Source: Chionis minor
Taxonomy: Eukaryota > Chordata > Aves > Charadriiformes > Chionididae
NCBI GenBank assembly: GCA_013398295.1
Contig: VZSF01006565.1
Location: forward strand, 1,254,474-1,318,473
Direction: 5' to 3'
Length of the DNA: 64,000 nt
The position numbers and the translations under genes were made by a program. The notes under the pieces were generated by a model, which saw only the letters and a program-made list of their open reading frames with translations, did not search any database and was not told the DNA's origin. Below are positions 48,820 through 62,800 of this stretch, in pieces; within the stretch, counting starts at the first letter, position 1, and every line of letters begins with the position of its first letter.

Positions 48820-51519
48820 TTAAATATAATGTGGTAGGTTGAAGTATCTTGAGTGCAATTCTCGCATTGCTTAGTGTAAATTTATGATTAGAACAATATG
48901 AATGCTGGAGAAAAATGTATTGAAGAGGATGAATGGAGTTTTTTGAATCAACATTACAAATACTGTAACACATAGAAGGAGGATTGTTGGTGAGATTCCA
49001 TTCAACTAATTTTCATGTCTTTGTCAAAATGTTATGGTATGTTCATATGACCCAATGACTACATCTGAAGAAATCAGAACTGACTCATGAAATATCTGCA
49101 AACCAAAAAAGCCTTCAGTGTAAACATTACAGCCAAACCTGTTTACAGTGCGGTCCCTCTTGTACTGGGCTATAATAGTCTTCTTGCTGTACGCGAAATC
49201 ATGGGTAGTCATCGTTACAGTTCATATTATAAACCACCTTGTAATGTCCTTTGTTCTCAGATGCTGGTAATATACTGAAAAAAAGAGATGTTTCTGGCTA
49301 ACACTCTGTTCAGGAAGACTTTTGCATTGGAAGGGGCATGTGGGAGCACACTCTCAAAAGTTAGGGTACGCTTTTAAAAGCCTGAGACAAATCTGAATTT
49401 TATTATTTGAAGTTCTGTACAGGTGAAGCAACTTTTCTTTGCCTTTGTCAAATGAACTTGGGTTAAAGTGAATCTTAAGAGACACAAAAGGCTTACTGGG
49501 CTGAAGCTGGCGTGCTTACAAGTTACCTGCCTTCAGCTTCTTTCAACCAGTTTAGCCAGTGGAGTCCTGTATTTTCTAAACTCTCTTCAGTTTATCTCCA
49601 AGATTGCCCAAGAGTGACTTTAAGGAGTTTCATAAAAGAAGATAAAATCTCTGAGTCTGGCTTTTATCCAGGATATAACACAGATGTGCTGTAGTTTACT
49701 GGGGAATTTAAACAGCTCTCCATGAGTCAATGTCCCCAGTATTGTTCTTGGCGCTGTTTTCAGAACTGAGGTTGCTGGGTCTGTCCTCTGCAACCATCTC
49801 TGGTTTTTTGTGTTTTATTACTTTGGAGACCTTGTTTAGAAAACCATTCCCGTCCAGCAATTTCTCTATTAATGTTATTACATTTAAGAACACAGCAAAC
49901 ATTTCAATGTTTGAAATTTCTTGTATGTTCAGAAACTTTGATCTAAAGAGGCAAATAGAAAAGTTAATTCAGAGAGGGTATTTCAGGTGCAGAAAGGTGT
50001 GCAAAAGTTGTCATATTATTACGCCAGTATTTCGTGTCTTACAACTGTCTTCATCACATTGAAGGGAGGATAACTGTCTTTTCATACAGATTTTTCTAGG
50101 TCGTAGAAGCTCTTTCCACACTGGTGGTCTCTCTTGTCCATCCAAGCACCCAAGAGCTCCCTGGCTGCAGGATTTCAATCCACATTCCCTGTCAGAATCC
50201 AAGTTCTTCTACTCCTTGTAGTGCTTGCACTGTTTGAAGCTGGTTGCTTAGCAGATGGTGGGAATGTCTCTGTTTTCTTCTCTTCTACAGACTGCTCTTT
50301 GCAGCATTATCATCGGTAAATGAGGTTCAACTCCTTGATCCCAGTATCCTGAACCCTGAATCTGGATCAGATTTGCATATACTTTTTTTTTTTTCTTATT
50401 TGGAGTCCTTAGTCATCATAGAAGTGCTCCCATAAGGATCTTCATTATATTAATACTTCCAGCTCTGAAAGTGCATCTTTAATTTCAGATGTTCTTATGT
50501 GGAAAATGTTTTTATTGAATCCAAATATTTTGTACCTTATGCAAGTTGTTGAAGTTCTTTTAGCAATTATAGCAGCCATTTTTACTAAATGAGGAAAGAA
50601 AAAAAAAGTGAGGTGCTTTTCCTGGTTTTCAGATCCATTTGAGATTTTATGACTACTGGAGGCATCTTCCAAATAAAAACAAAATAATATGCTGCTAAAG
50701 TATTGTTAATTTAAAAAGCTGCGTGTAATAGGAATAGCTGATATGCATTCCAGCCACTGCACTTTGTAGCTCATTTCCTATTTTTTGATCTATTGGCAAG
50801 GAAAAGACTGGTTTAAGTATATCCTAATGTGTCTGTTTAGTGACTTTTCTTTGACAGTCATGTGTTTAACCTTGCAGTATTCCCAGGAAATAGGGACTGA
50901 GGCATAGGGAAATTAGATAAACCTGCAGTCACAGCAAAATTAAAAAGATGAACTGTTTCCCAGGTGTCTGAAGATGGTGTGTCTCACAGAGTCTTTGGGC
51001 TGCGTAATGCATTATAACGTTAGGCAAGAAATTTATTTCTAGAAGGAGTAATGTTTGTTAGAAAGATTTGTAGTTAGTGTCTCGAACACTTCTCTGTTTC
51101 CAGAATAGGCATAAACCAGAGAATATTTTTTTTTGTTGGGCACGAGAAACTTGTGTCAAAGATTAAAAAGGAAGACGATGATTTGCTTGAGGTTTTTTTT
51201 CCCCCATGTCAGTATTTTTATATTTCTGCATATCATAACAGGAATTGATAACATTCACATCCGCATGGTCTTGTGAGAAGGAAGTTGTCTGAGAGGCAGA
51301 GGGATGTACATCACTTTTTTAGGTTTGTTTTCTTTCATAGTCCAAAGATCAGGAATGAGCCATCTACAATGCAATGTCCTGTGTTAACCTTTCTTTCATT
51401 AAATCATAAAACAAATCATATTCAAAGAAACCTTAGGTTCATTGCTCTGTCCAAAAGCAGGGTCACTATCTCTGGCATCGTTTCACCTTCTTTAGAAAAA
51501 TCTATGATAACAGAGACAG

Positions 51520-52235
51520 TGTATGCTCCTCAGCAATTTATTCTAATGAAAATTTGGATTATAGCTGCTGCAGCTGAAATCCATTAGTTCTTGTCCTGTC
51601 TACCATCGGCATTTAAACATTTTATTTCTACGCTCCTCATGTACTTGAAGACAGCTGTTAGATCCCCTCTCCTGCCTTTTTCTCTGACGGATGCAATGCT
51701 GTGTGTCTCATCTCTGCTCACAGGCAGTGTTTCCTGAGCCTCTAAATACAGCAGTTGGTCTCCTTCTGTCTCTTACTGGCCCATGTCCTTCTTGGGCACC
51801 GAGAACCTCACCCCGTGTTTCAGCTGGGGCTTTGCAAGTGCCCAAGTGAACGGCGAAGCGGGATTATTTCGTGTGTTGTACAGGCCCTACTCCAGTGCAG
51901 ACACTCGAGTACAATGCCTGCATTTTTCACAGCAGCACATTATTATTGACTCATCTTCAGCTTGTGAATGATTATAACCCTGAGCTCTATTCCCGCAGAA
52001 CTGCTGCGGGCACAGTAGTGTTCCAGCCAGTGCTGTCTTCTCATTGAAGCTCATTTTCTTGTATTTGCCAAAAGAGGTTGGCTTTTTTTTTTGATTTTCT
52101 AGTTTGCCAAAAATTGCCTTAAGTTCTAAGCTGATCTTCACCAGTATTTGAGCCCTGCATCTTCAATAACGACAATCTCTATTCCACCGTTCTTGCTGTT
52201 TTGAAAATATTGAACAGTCCTGGTTCAAGGACAAA
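51520..52235 (-). mobile_element. ancient CR1/L3-like LINE fragment
   Basis: Plus-strand text follows the reverse complement of the 3' half of old amniote CR1/L3 elements in the right order: CAGCAATTTATTCTAATG; CCATTAGTTCTTGTCCTG; ACTTGAAGACAGCTGTTAGA then TCCCCTCTC; TTGACTCATCTTCAGCTTGTG; CCGCAGAACTGCTGC; AATATTGAACAGTCCTGG. Divergence is high, so the insertion is old. The open frames inside (for example 51755-51949) are by-products of the repeat. Confidence 0.75.
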
Positions 52236-52721
52236 CTAGTTTTTAAAACCCCACCCAGTGAAACCCCAACCCATACCAACTCAATGGCAATTAAAACAAA
52301 AACCAAACACCAGGTTTGTCTGGTTTGCTTTGGAGAACATGTAGTGTGCCAGGATAAGAAATCTGCGAGTTGACTATCACCAGGCCAGGCTGCAGATACC
52401 AGGCTGCGCTACCGATGACTGAGAAAAGGAATGCAAAGAGCTGCCTCCGTGCCCAGAGTGGGATTCAGGTACGGCGCTGGGTTGTCACTGTTGTGATGGC
52501 TCTTCTCTCACAGTGGGCAGACTGAGTTATTAACGTTGACACGGAGAACTCATGTATTCTTTCACAGGTCTGTAAGTACCGCAAAGGAATAGGTGTCCTT
52601 GGCAGACAAAGGCAGCCTCACATTCTCTATTGATAATCCTCATAAAAATGGGAGACTATTTAGAATTACTGCCATAACTGTCCCACAATTTAGTTATGAC
52701 TAAAATGATCCCAGAAATGTG
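52236..52721. other. spacer between two CR1 copies, nothing recognised
   Basis: About 490 bp separating two CR1 fragments in the same orientation. No gene or repeat recognised. Confidence 0.5.
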
Positions 52722-53852
52722 AAAATGAAAGGGAACTTGAGAGGTCATGTAACCTCCTCACTGAGGTAGTATTAGTTATAAACACGTATGAGCAGTTACA
52801 AATTCCTGACACATTTGTGTTCAAATCTCTGGTGAATGGGACTTAAAACTTCCCCAGCTAACTTCTTAAAGAGCTTTTTCCATAGTATTGCAGTGTTTGA
52901 ACTAACCTTCAGCTTCTGCATATTATACTCACCTCTTGTTTTCCAGCTGCTAAAGATAGAGAAGAGTTCATCACTATTCTTTTTATAACATCTTTTCATA
53001 TATTAGAAGCCTTTTACCTTTGTGTTTCCTCATGGTCCTTCATAATTGTCTCTTTTCCAGACTCTGTCACCCCAATTTTTTCAACCTTTCCTTTTAAGGC
53101 ATGTTTTCTGGTTGATTTATCATTCAAGTTCCCCTTCTTTGCCCTTATTTTGTTTGTCTTTGAAGCAATACCATACTCCTCTTCCCCAGGACTCAGAAGC
53201 ATTGGATTTTCACCTCCTTTCTCTAATCCACAACAAAACTGATAATTTAGAACAAGCTGAGATTTGTCTTTTTTGTAACCATCACATTATTGATCCCTAT
53301 TCAGTGTGTGACATTTTGCCCAAATGCGTCAATGCTCTTTTGCTAGTAAGCAATTATTCTTCATTTTCAATTTGTGTGCTTTCATTCTTCTTCTCAAGGA
53401 TGGTAGTTTGCACTTCTCTTTCTTGAATTTCAGCTTGCTGCATTCAAACTCTTATCCCAATCAATTCTGAAATTTTGTCCTGCTCGCAGAGTACTTGCAG
53501 TTGTACAGTTCCCCCCCAGTTTTGCACCGTGGCAGATGTTAAAAGCGTTATCTCCAACATGTCATCCAAATTGTTACGGCAAACATTGGCTAGTACCAGG
53601 CCTGTGGGAACCCACTGAAATGGGTTTTCCATTTGCCAGCAAAACATAGATGACTACTTTTTCATATCAGAAGACTACCCCATAGCAGTGTCCATCTAGA
53701 CTGTTTTTCACTAGTTTCTCTTTGAGAATATCATACGGGATTGTGCTGGAAATAGATCTATTACCTCTCCCTTGAGAGATCAGCAGGCCTCCTGCACCAA
53801 GAAGGAAACATGGTTTGACAAGATTTGTTCTTGACAAAGCTGTGTTGGCTCC
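52722..53852 (-). mobile_element. ancient CR1/L3-like LINE fragment, longer copy
   Basis: About 1.1 kb. The left edge matches the 3' end of CR1/L3 in reverse (GGGAACTTGAGAGGTCATGT, then CTGAGGTAG). It continues through CTCTTTTCCAGACTCTGTCA and CCAATTTTTTCAACCTTTCC to ORF2-derived text near the right edge (CCCATAGCAGTGTCCATCTA; GATTTGTTCTTGACAAAGC). It partly overlaps in consensus coordinates with the copy at 51520-52235, so the two are separate insertions or a duplicated copy. The 126-codon plus-strand frame at 53046-53426 lies antisense within it and is not a gene. Confidence 0.8.
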
Positions 53853-56800
53853 TGCTAGCAGGCTTTAGGCTTACTTGGGAGCAGAATGGGTTTCTGCAAT
53901 GAACCCAGACGAGGTGTGCTTCAGAGCAGATGCTGCTCCGGTAGCACCGTGCGTTGGCTGAAGCCCCTTGCTGTGCAGTTTATAACTACATGACTAGGGA
54001 GGCACTGCCGAAAACCTACCAGCCACACCAGATGAAACTGAAAATATATGGAGGCTGAGAGAGTATTAGGGAGAAACTGTCCTGTTTGCTTAGCCTGTTC
54101 CTATTCCTGTGTAGATGTAGATTTTATAATCCCTGTTGGAGAGGGTAGTGGGGGATATAAATAGCCTGACCTTCTTCAGTCATTACTATATATAGTCAGG
54201 GTGACCCTTTTGCATTCCCCCTTCTCTGTTAGCATCGTCTCAGCCTAGAGCTCTGGGGAGCTGCAGCGTGGCACGGAGAGTTGGGTTAACCAGCTCTGTA
54301 GAGCCCAGTGGGACTGGGAGGGGGAGCAGTTGTGAGGGTCTATGGACAGGACTAGGGAAGATCCCCTGTGTATGTAGTACAGGGACTGCAGGGGCAGGAG
54401 GACTGTGGAGCAGCAAAACAAAGTGAATGTTAATGATTTCTTGTTAATTTTTCATCTCTGATGTTCCAAAATTAAACAGCGTCTTAAATTTGGGATTACC
54501 TTATAATCAAGTCAGCATGGTGTGAATGTAATTAAAATACATGTTGTCTTGGTTCAAGAAATTAAGCCTTTTCAGACCTGCCTATAAGTCTGGAAATGAA
54601 AAATCTGCTTAAATGCATTTCTGAACCAGGGTTTATGCGTTTAAAGTATTTTAACTAGAAGAAAAAATCTGCAGTGTTTATACTTCATCATGATACTGTG
54701 TAACCCCAGCAGTTTTAGGAATTTCTCCTCAAATTCTTGTTTATCACCTGTTGACCGTGGTAGAGTAGAAACAGTTTGATTATTTTTAGCAGCTTGCCTA
54801 CTCAGCCATGCAAATCTAGAGGATAAAGCTGTCAAAACTCCTGAACATAGATACCATGGAGTCGGACTGCTAATGCTGCAACAGACAGAGAAGTGCCAGC
54901 ACTGTCACTGGTATTAGGGCAGGCAGACATTCAAGGTAAAAGTAATTTATTGTAGAGTGGCTACAATGCAGTGCGCAATATATGTAGTGCAGAGGATGTG
55001 TATTTGGAGAAATTCAGGTTGCTTTCTTCCATATTTGCTCTCACAGTCAAGACAGCTGAGCAAAAACAGGAGGTGAGACGGTAAAACGGCTCAATGAAGG
55101 ATGGATGAGATTTTTTTTAAGTCTTATGTACGTGTCCATATTCAAGTTTTTTATTCATAGCTCCCGTTCAAAAACCCACTTGTCTCGTTCCAGCCATCCT
55201 TTCTTTGGAGAACAGACATTGGATCACCAATGACTTTTTTCAAAATATTGCCCCACCATCTTTCCATGGTGGAGATTCTCTATTTCTTGTTATTACCATT
55301 GATCTCCTTAGTCACAGGCTGTCACTTCTTCACTGTGACTTCACTGTCAAGATGTCAAATCACTACGCATTTGAACCCCCTCCCCATCCCCTGAGAACAT
55401 TGTTTTTACAGAAAGAGCTGGCAGCATTAAAGAGTTTTTAGGATTCTTCCCTTCCGTATGGCTTGAATCAGACCTTGGCCAAGATAACCCAGCCAGTAAA
55501 AACAAGCTATTGTAATAGAAATGCAGCTGTCAGATGTAATATTAGGTCATGAGTGGTATTGTAGGTGGTGCTTCTAATTAATTGCTTTATTATTTCACTG
55601 TTAGTAAAGAGCTTTGTGCTAAGGCTTAGGGAACAGGCCCTTTACGGGACCATGTCTCCTCCTGTGTGCAAGTCTATTACATTTACCAAGAGAGTGTGCC
55701 AAGTTTGCCTGACTTAAGTTTTGTCATCCAAACCATCATCCAGGCACTGTCAGTCATTCCTAATTCTGACATCAACGTGTTGCTGAGCGGATTCCATGTT
55801 CTGCAGGCATTGCAGCAGACCTGGTGAACAGAGGTGTTAATGATGCCATAGCCCCTTAGTAACAGTGTAGTAAAGGACACAGTAGTAAAGAACCTGTTAC
55901 TGGCACACGCAGGCAAGCTCAGTGAAGCTCCAAAGGAGCATTGATATATATGTTGTGTTTTAAGGGCTTGGAGGGCTTTTGGCTTTTTTCTTTCCACAAG
56001 CGAATGTTACAACGATGGACCTGTCTTGGTGCTGGTTATTTGCAGTGGGACGGAGCTACAGTGGTCAAAAGAGAGAAGAACCAGCAGGGCAGAGCACTAG
56101 ACTGAAAAGCTCTGAGGTGTAAGAGGAAGTGTTCCTTCCTACAGGCTGCCAAAGCTGGCGCTTCAAGCAAAGCACGTGTCTCTCTCAGAGACAATTTCCT
56201 GTTGTTAGTAAGTGGAAGTGGTCTGCAAGGGAAATGATGTGTTTGTCACAAGTCTGAAAGCCCAAGGATTTGACAGGCAGAGTTTGAGGACAGCAGTCAC
56301 GATTGCAGCTGGCAGATCAGAACTATTCTGCAAAATTTAGTTTCTATTTCACTGCATGGCTTAGGTCACCTTTTTTTGTTCTTTACCTTCTGTCACAGTC
56401 CTTACTTGCGTAGGAAAGTCAGAGGTTCTGCTCCCAAACCCAGTTACAAGGCACTAAACTCCTGGGAAAAGAGTAAATTAATCAATTAAATCAGTCACAA
56501 TCACACGCAAGCCACTCCTTTCTCCTGAGGCTGAATACACGGAATTTGAAGAATTCCAAAAAGTAGCTGTCTGACAATGTTGCATCCCCACCTCCACCCC
56601 AGCAGCACAGAATCGGGGAGCACTAGAAGGGGGAAAACCAGATTTTAATTTCAGAAATTATGGAAGTTACAATAAAGAAAGCAAAAACACCAAGAATTTT
56701 GAGCTTATGCTGGCTCCAGAGCTCAAAGTCTGGTCGTGTTTAATAAAACCATGGAAACATGTGAGTTGTTCATAGACACCGTGTCACAAAGTGGGCCCAA

Positions 56801-59800
56801 AGGAGTCTGCGTAGTAGTAACGCAGTCTCCTCGGCTGGCTGGATGCTCCTATGAGCTAACTGTGAGGGAGCAGCAGCCACCCTGCAGTTCGTCAGTATCG
56901 CCAAATTTCACAATTTCATGGCAAGACTTTCTGCGGTTGCTATATTACTTCAAGGTTCCTGGGTGTATCAGAGCAGTGGAGAATCTCAGTTATGGGTTTT
57001 CTTTACCTTCCCGATTACTGGGAAAAGGATTGAAGCATGGATTCAGATAGGAAATCATACGACCCACAAAATATTGTATTTTGAAAATGTCCTTAATTTA
57101 AGCAAAATCTTTTTTTAAAGCATTTGAGGTGAGAATTTTGCTCCCTGTGGTCATTATCAGGCTCCAGATTGATGCGGTATGTGATACACTGTGTTAACAG
57201 GCGGGTGATGCCATGTCATGATAGAGTAATGATGCAAACTCCTGCCAACTGAAGATTGCAAACTTGAAGTGGTGACCCGTCTTCCTCTCTTGAGCATTGG
57301 TCAGTAGACCCAGAGAATGAGTTGACAGGGATGAATCTGCTTTTCTATGGATTTCAGTTGATTTTTTTGTAAATCCCATTTCAAATACAAAACCACCAAC
57401 ATTCCTATAAACATGTTTCCTGAAGTCCTGGCCTCTGCAGCAATGTTTTTGAAGAACAGGCATCCACTGAAGTGCTTATAATCAACAGACACCGCAGTGA
57501 GTCACCAGTATGATTCACTGACCTAGTTGTAGTGCACGGGATTGTAAAAATGGGGGCAAAATTTCCTCTGCCACAGGGAGAGGGTACGCTGTGATGCTCA
57601 GCTTCACTCCACCAGAATGAGAGACGTGGCTCTGGGTGGTGGGTACTAGAAGGAACACACAGCCTGTCCTCACAAGTTGCTCCACAGGCTGAAGTTAAAT
57701 GAAATGCCATGTGATCTTAAAAGCTGAGACAGCCACCAGCAGTGACAGAATCTTTGCAGTCTTGAGCATACTGAGCAGTGCTGTATCACCACCCACCATA
57801 CCCAGTGTTATCCTCAAGTTTTCCAAGGTATGGACAGTGCCAGATGGGGCTCTCAGGCATGTCATACAGTTGCAGTTCAACCAGCTCTTCATCTACAGAG
57901 CTTTTCTTGGTGTTAAGTACAGCAAGGGAGGGAATGTCCTCAGCCAGCTATTTAAATGACAGACCTATCCAAGAAGACACTTATCTATAGGTCACTTTCC
58001 CCCTTACCTATCACTTCCTCTTGTAAATATTTCTAAAACAACAGGCAAACGTTTTGTCAGCTGTATGTTTGGAGTCAGTAGAAGTTAGATGTAAACTGGA
58101 AGATTGCTATGAAGGGTTGGCTACATTCTGTTTACTCATATCCAAGCTCACCTCCCACTAGGAACTGGATGAACAGTGTTGCACAAATGCTGTGGAAAGA
58201 CCAGAGTATTCCAAACATCACTCCATGAAAATGGGCAGTGAAAAAAAGCAATGTGGAAACGCGTAGTGAAAATGTGTGCATTGAACAGGCAACACACCGG
58301 GAGCTGCACAGCACTTTGGTGTGAGAGAGACCACAGAACGAGATGAGGCTGCCCAGGAGAAGGCAGAGGCTCACAAAAGTGAAGAGACAGTGGAAAAGAA
58401 GGAGCTTGGCTGCAAAACCAGTCAAAGGGTGAATGTTCAGCTGTGATGCCCATTCACACACTAGCTGCTCAGAGCTTGACCACCAAATTGCTAGACAGTG
58501 AACTCAGTGAATCACACAAATTGGAGCAACCCGATGTCGTAATAATTAATTCCAACTGTACAGTAATTGAAAACAGCACAGAGGCAGCGATTTCTTGTTG
58601 ACAACATTAATACAGGATCATCTTTAGGTGGGAAAGCCTCAGGTTTTATAGTTCTGGGTAGTAAAAAATAATTAAATACTTGTAAAGAAAAGAATAAAAT
58701 TCTAGATTCAGAGACAGGTTTTGCTATGAGACAAGACCTTCTCTGCACAACTCAGCAGGGGCTAGCTCAGCGTCCAGAATTCTGAAATTATGTGTCCATG
58801 TGTAAGGCAGGGCTTCTTCACAGGCATATATCTGTCCATTATGAAGCAATAATTTAAAATCCTCTTTAATAAAATATTTAGACATTTCATAAAGGAATTG
58901 AAAGAACTTTGCCATGGGAATGTTCTGCTTCTTTTTTGTCAGTTCTAACTTTACTGCTTAATATAACTATCCTTGAGGTAAATGATTCTTAGGCTGCTTT
59001 TTTCTTATCTAAAGGTGATGTTTTGATATGCATCGTAGGAATTTAATGCCCAAACTGCATTGAAATACCTTAGGGCAGAGCACGCAGTTCCTGTAAAAAC
59101 TATTGCCTCTGTTAGGATCTCCTATGTTCATAAGATCCAAAATGTAGCTTCTGATCTGTATATTCCTGTTCTATTTCTGATTTTATTGGAGGGTGTTAAA
59201 AATGAGGAAGACAAAGTTCGTCCTTGCTGATGTGCATAATAGTGCGTGAAGGGTGCTGGATCTTCCAGTTTTTTAGGATTAAAACCTTTCTGTATAGTAA
59301 TAGGACAGTCATTTGTATCTGATCTATAATGTTCAGCTCTTTTAGTTGAGTAGCAAATTATGGTTCCTCAGGATACCACAGGAATTTAATTAAGTGGAGC
59401 TACTTTGTTTACATAGTGCAAATGGGAGCAGAATTTACGTGCAGTTGAGAGAGATTTTCTTCATCAGCAGAATACTATCGCTTCTGAGGTTTGTATGTAG
59501 TTAATTGCAGATAGGTTAAGAAATTGTTTGTTAAAGACTTAATATGTAATTGTTTTAATTCCATTCTTTTATACTGCCTAGCAGTTTAAATGGAAATGTC
59601 ATAACTTTGTTTTGCAGTTCTTAAGCTTGACACAAGAAAGTGGGGAAACGAAACAAAGAATTAATTAAGGCATTAGCTTTAATGGGGGCTTGGGGGCTTG
59701 GTTAATTGTTGGGGTTTTTCAGTACAATTGATACTTGGTACAAAAAAAGGTCAAAAAGCAACAACAAAAAAAACAAACAACCCACTAGCACTTAGGAACT

Positions 59801-62800
59801 TTCATGTAATAACAAGCATATCATCTACCATTCAGCACTTGTAAGCAACTCTAGAACAGCAAACCTGTGCAAACAACTTGGATCTTCTGAGAAACTTTGA
59901 AACAAAAAGTGATTTTCTGCAAAACTCAGCACTTTGTGACCATTCAGACAATGGCAAACCAATGTTCTCAGCTCAGCACTTGCCTGCTCTTCTGCAATAA
60001 TAAGCCAGTGTGAATGTATGACAGAAGAAAACCACTGAGACAAAGATTTCATTTCCGAGTTCACAGGGAGTGAGTAAAAACAGATTTTGTCATTTACAAA
60101 TACATTTTCTTATATAAAGAATAAAGTGCAAAAGGTTATACCTGGGCTTTTGCTGTGCTGCAATACTCATAGTTATTACGGGAAGATGTGATTTTTCAAT
60201 TTTTTATTTCCTTGCCAGAATCCTGAGGACACATGAAACAAGGAAGGGCGAGGCGGGCTGGGATAACTGAGAAGCAGTGATTAAGGATTTGCTCCTTTTC
60301 ACAACAACTTTGGGGGTATAATTCTCCTGTTCTCTCAAATGCTTTCAAGGTGCCTTGCTGGCTTTTAGCTGTGTGCTGCAGGAAACCATTTCCACTCGTG
60401 CTGCTTGTGTGGTAGTGTGACAGGGACAGCTGGACTAACTGCTCAGGTCTGCAGAGCTGTGTTCCGTCCCCATCCTTTTCCTGGTCTGAAACATGACTCT
60501 CCTTTTCCCATATTCTCTCTCCCCATTTCTGACTCATGCCCTGTTTCTTTTTATATACAGAAAGGAATGATTCCAGTGCAAGAGAGGTCAGAGCTGCTGC
60601 AACTTCGCACTGCTCCCACAAAGGCAGCATCTAGATACCTCTCATTCACATAGTGCTGTGCAGACTTGGGCAACCAAAGTATCTGGCACACAGCAGATTG
60701 TTTTCCTACAATATCCAGCTACTCTGTATGTCTCATCTGCTCCTGGTGACACTGGAGGAGAGGAGGCTGTGTCCAGAGGGAGAAGAGAGCAGCTGGATTG
60801 GCATCTGTCATGTGGCAACAGAAATAGTCACTTACCATTACGATTTCAGCTGCAAGATTTTTATATAACTCTGAGTTATACAAGATTCAAGGTTTTTTCC
60901 CTCATGCTCATGAAAGTGACCTTTAATGACTGTTTTCTGGTCAAATAAGCATCAAACTTTTGGAAAAGGAAAGTCCAATTACGTACTGAATGTCCTCAGC
61001 TCTGACATAGAGCTGGGAATCTATCTAACAAGTGGATTAATGATGACCCATCATAGTCAGAACCCGTTTTACAAACTGAAGTTAGCCTGTGGAGTACTTG
61101 TTAGGGATTTAACCAGAGAAAGGCTGGAAATTCATCTGTAACACAAGCACCCTTTGTTCAGCAAACTGCTGACATGTTCCTTCAGGCAAATTTTTTCTTT
61201 GGCTGTATTAGCTAATCAAATACCTATGCAGAGTGCTTACTCCTGGGTTTGCAAATCTGAATTAAATTTATTTCCTTTACAGGTGCACTGTATATACGAG
61301 TATGTCAAGGCAAAATCAAAACTCTCAGTCTTTGGGACTGTGTTTTGACTTAGTGAAGCTCAGGTGCTTTGCAACAGAGAGGAACTGGTTCTGAGTTATC
61401 AGCAGGACTACTGGTGGCCATCACCAGGTGGTTAAGAAACAGTTGCGGTACCACTGAAGTCCTGTTCGTATCTCCATACCCTTTAGACAAGGAAACAAAA
61501 CTGAAGTAAAGGACTGAGAGAAGTATTTTAATTCCAGACTCCTGATGGAGGATGCTAGCGAGCTAGAGGGCACTTGGCTGTACCAAGTAACTCATGAATA
61601 CACACCAGTTGTCCCATGACTGTGAGACTATGGTCTATTGAAAACATGACTTAGGAGAGCCCTGTAATAGTGTAAGCTATAAATTATGATTTAGAAGTCT
61701 TTTAATAGATGGTTAATCAATTCAGACACACAGAACTCTGTGTGTGCAAGTGCCTGGTAGTGAGCTAGCTCCTCTACAGTCAGAAAAAAACCAGAATAAT
61801 GTAATTGTATGCTTTTTAGGAGTTTGCAATGGAATGCTAACAACTGCCTCCCCTTTCCTGAAATACGTTAATATGTTGGTAGCTTTATCTCCGACATGAG
61901 CTTTGTCCAAAGGTGTCCAGTGGAGCCTGCATTTAAGTAGGTCTTAATTCAGACCCATTTGCTATCCAGACCCTCCTTTGCCAGGAGGAAATTCATGTAT
62001 TTCCCACAGTACAGGTGCAGACGTTGGCAGGAGGGGTGGCACTTCTCAAGGTTGTGGAGGAAGTCAGTAGCAGAACCTGAGTGAACTCTGGATGGCTGAT
62101 CTTGCATTTCAGTCAACAAGGCAGGACAGCATCTCAGAACACAAGGGGAAAGGGCCACCTTCCCAGTAGCTGCTCTCACAAGTGCATGCTCCGGCACTCA
62201 ACTCCCCTGGCATCTGAAAGAAAATGAAGTGCCTGCATGTCTCAGATGACTTTGAGAACTGCAGCCCAGAAGCCCGTTCTTCATTGCAGGGCTGTTTTCT
62301 GGCAGCTGGCTAAAACCAGCACAAAATTACAGAAACACATCCATTGCCTGTTGGTAGGAAAAACAATAGGTATTTGATGGGCTGAATTTTGTAGCTAATC
62401 TGTGGCTTTCTAGACTCATTCTGATTTTTGCTGGAGAGAGACTGAGGCATAGTAAGTTACAGATGGAACATGCTTTTTTTCTACTTCAGAAAAAAAAAAA
62501 AAAAGAGTAGAAAAGTGAGCTTGGAAAGATTTGTTGTTGTTACAATGTGTTATTGACATAACCAGGCAGCGAAAAGCAGCAAGAACAAGGAGAGAAACAC
62601 AAGCATGTCCTAATCAGCCTGCACAGGCTGTCCTGGTAAGGCTCATGAGCTAGGGATTAATCTGGGACCTTCTCACACCATGCCATGCAGGTGATTCTGT
62701 GACCACTACCGACCTGCCTGCGGCTGCTTTTGGACTTTGGCAACACCCGGTTGCTGTTCGCAGGCCTGAGTGATGCTCTGACTTGCCTGGGCCGATGTCT

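Larger units (their letters stand above)
39653..51519. other. gene desert, no gene seen
   Basis: About 12 kb of AT-rich sequence without a supported exon. Contains a 19-bp tandem duplication (40216-40253), a possible degraded CR1 piece (42725-42900) and a 15-bp tandem duplication (48790-48819). Antisense and sense open frames reach about 110 codons but resemble nothing known to me. Confidence 0.55.

Noticed and set aside
53046..53426. 126-codon plus-strand ORF
   Set aside because: Lies antisense within an old CR1/L3-like fragment; the text is translated repeat.
56736..57050. 104-codon plus-strand ORF
   Set aside because: No homology, overlaps another frame on the same strand, and lacks splice or promoter context.
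60196..60630. 144-codon minus-strand ORF
   Set aside because: No recognisable domain, no clear splice context, and a competing plus-strand frame overlaps it.
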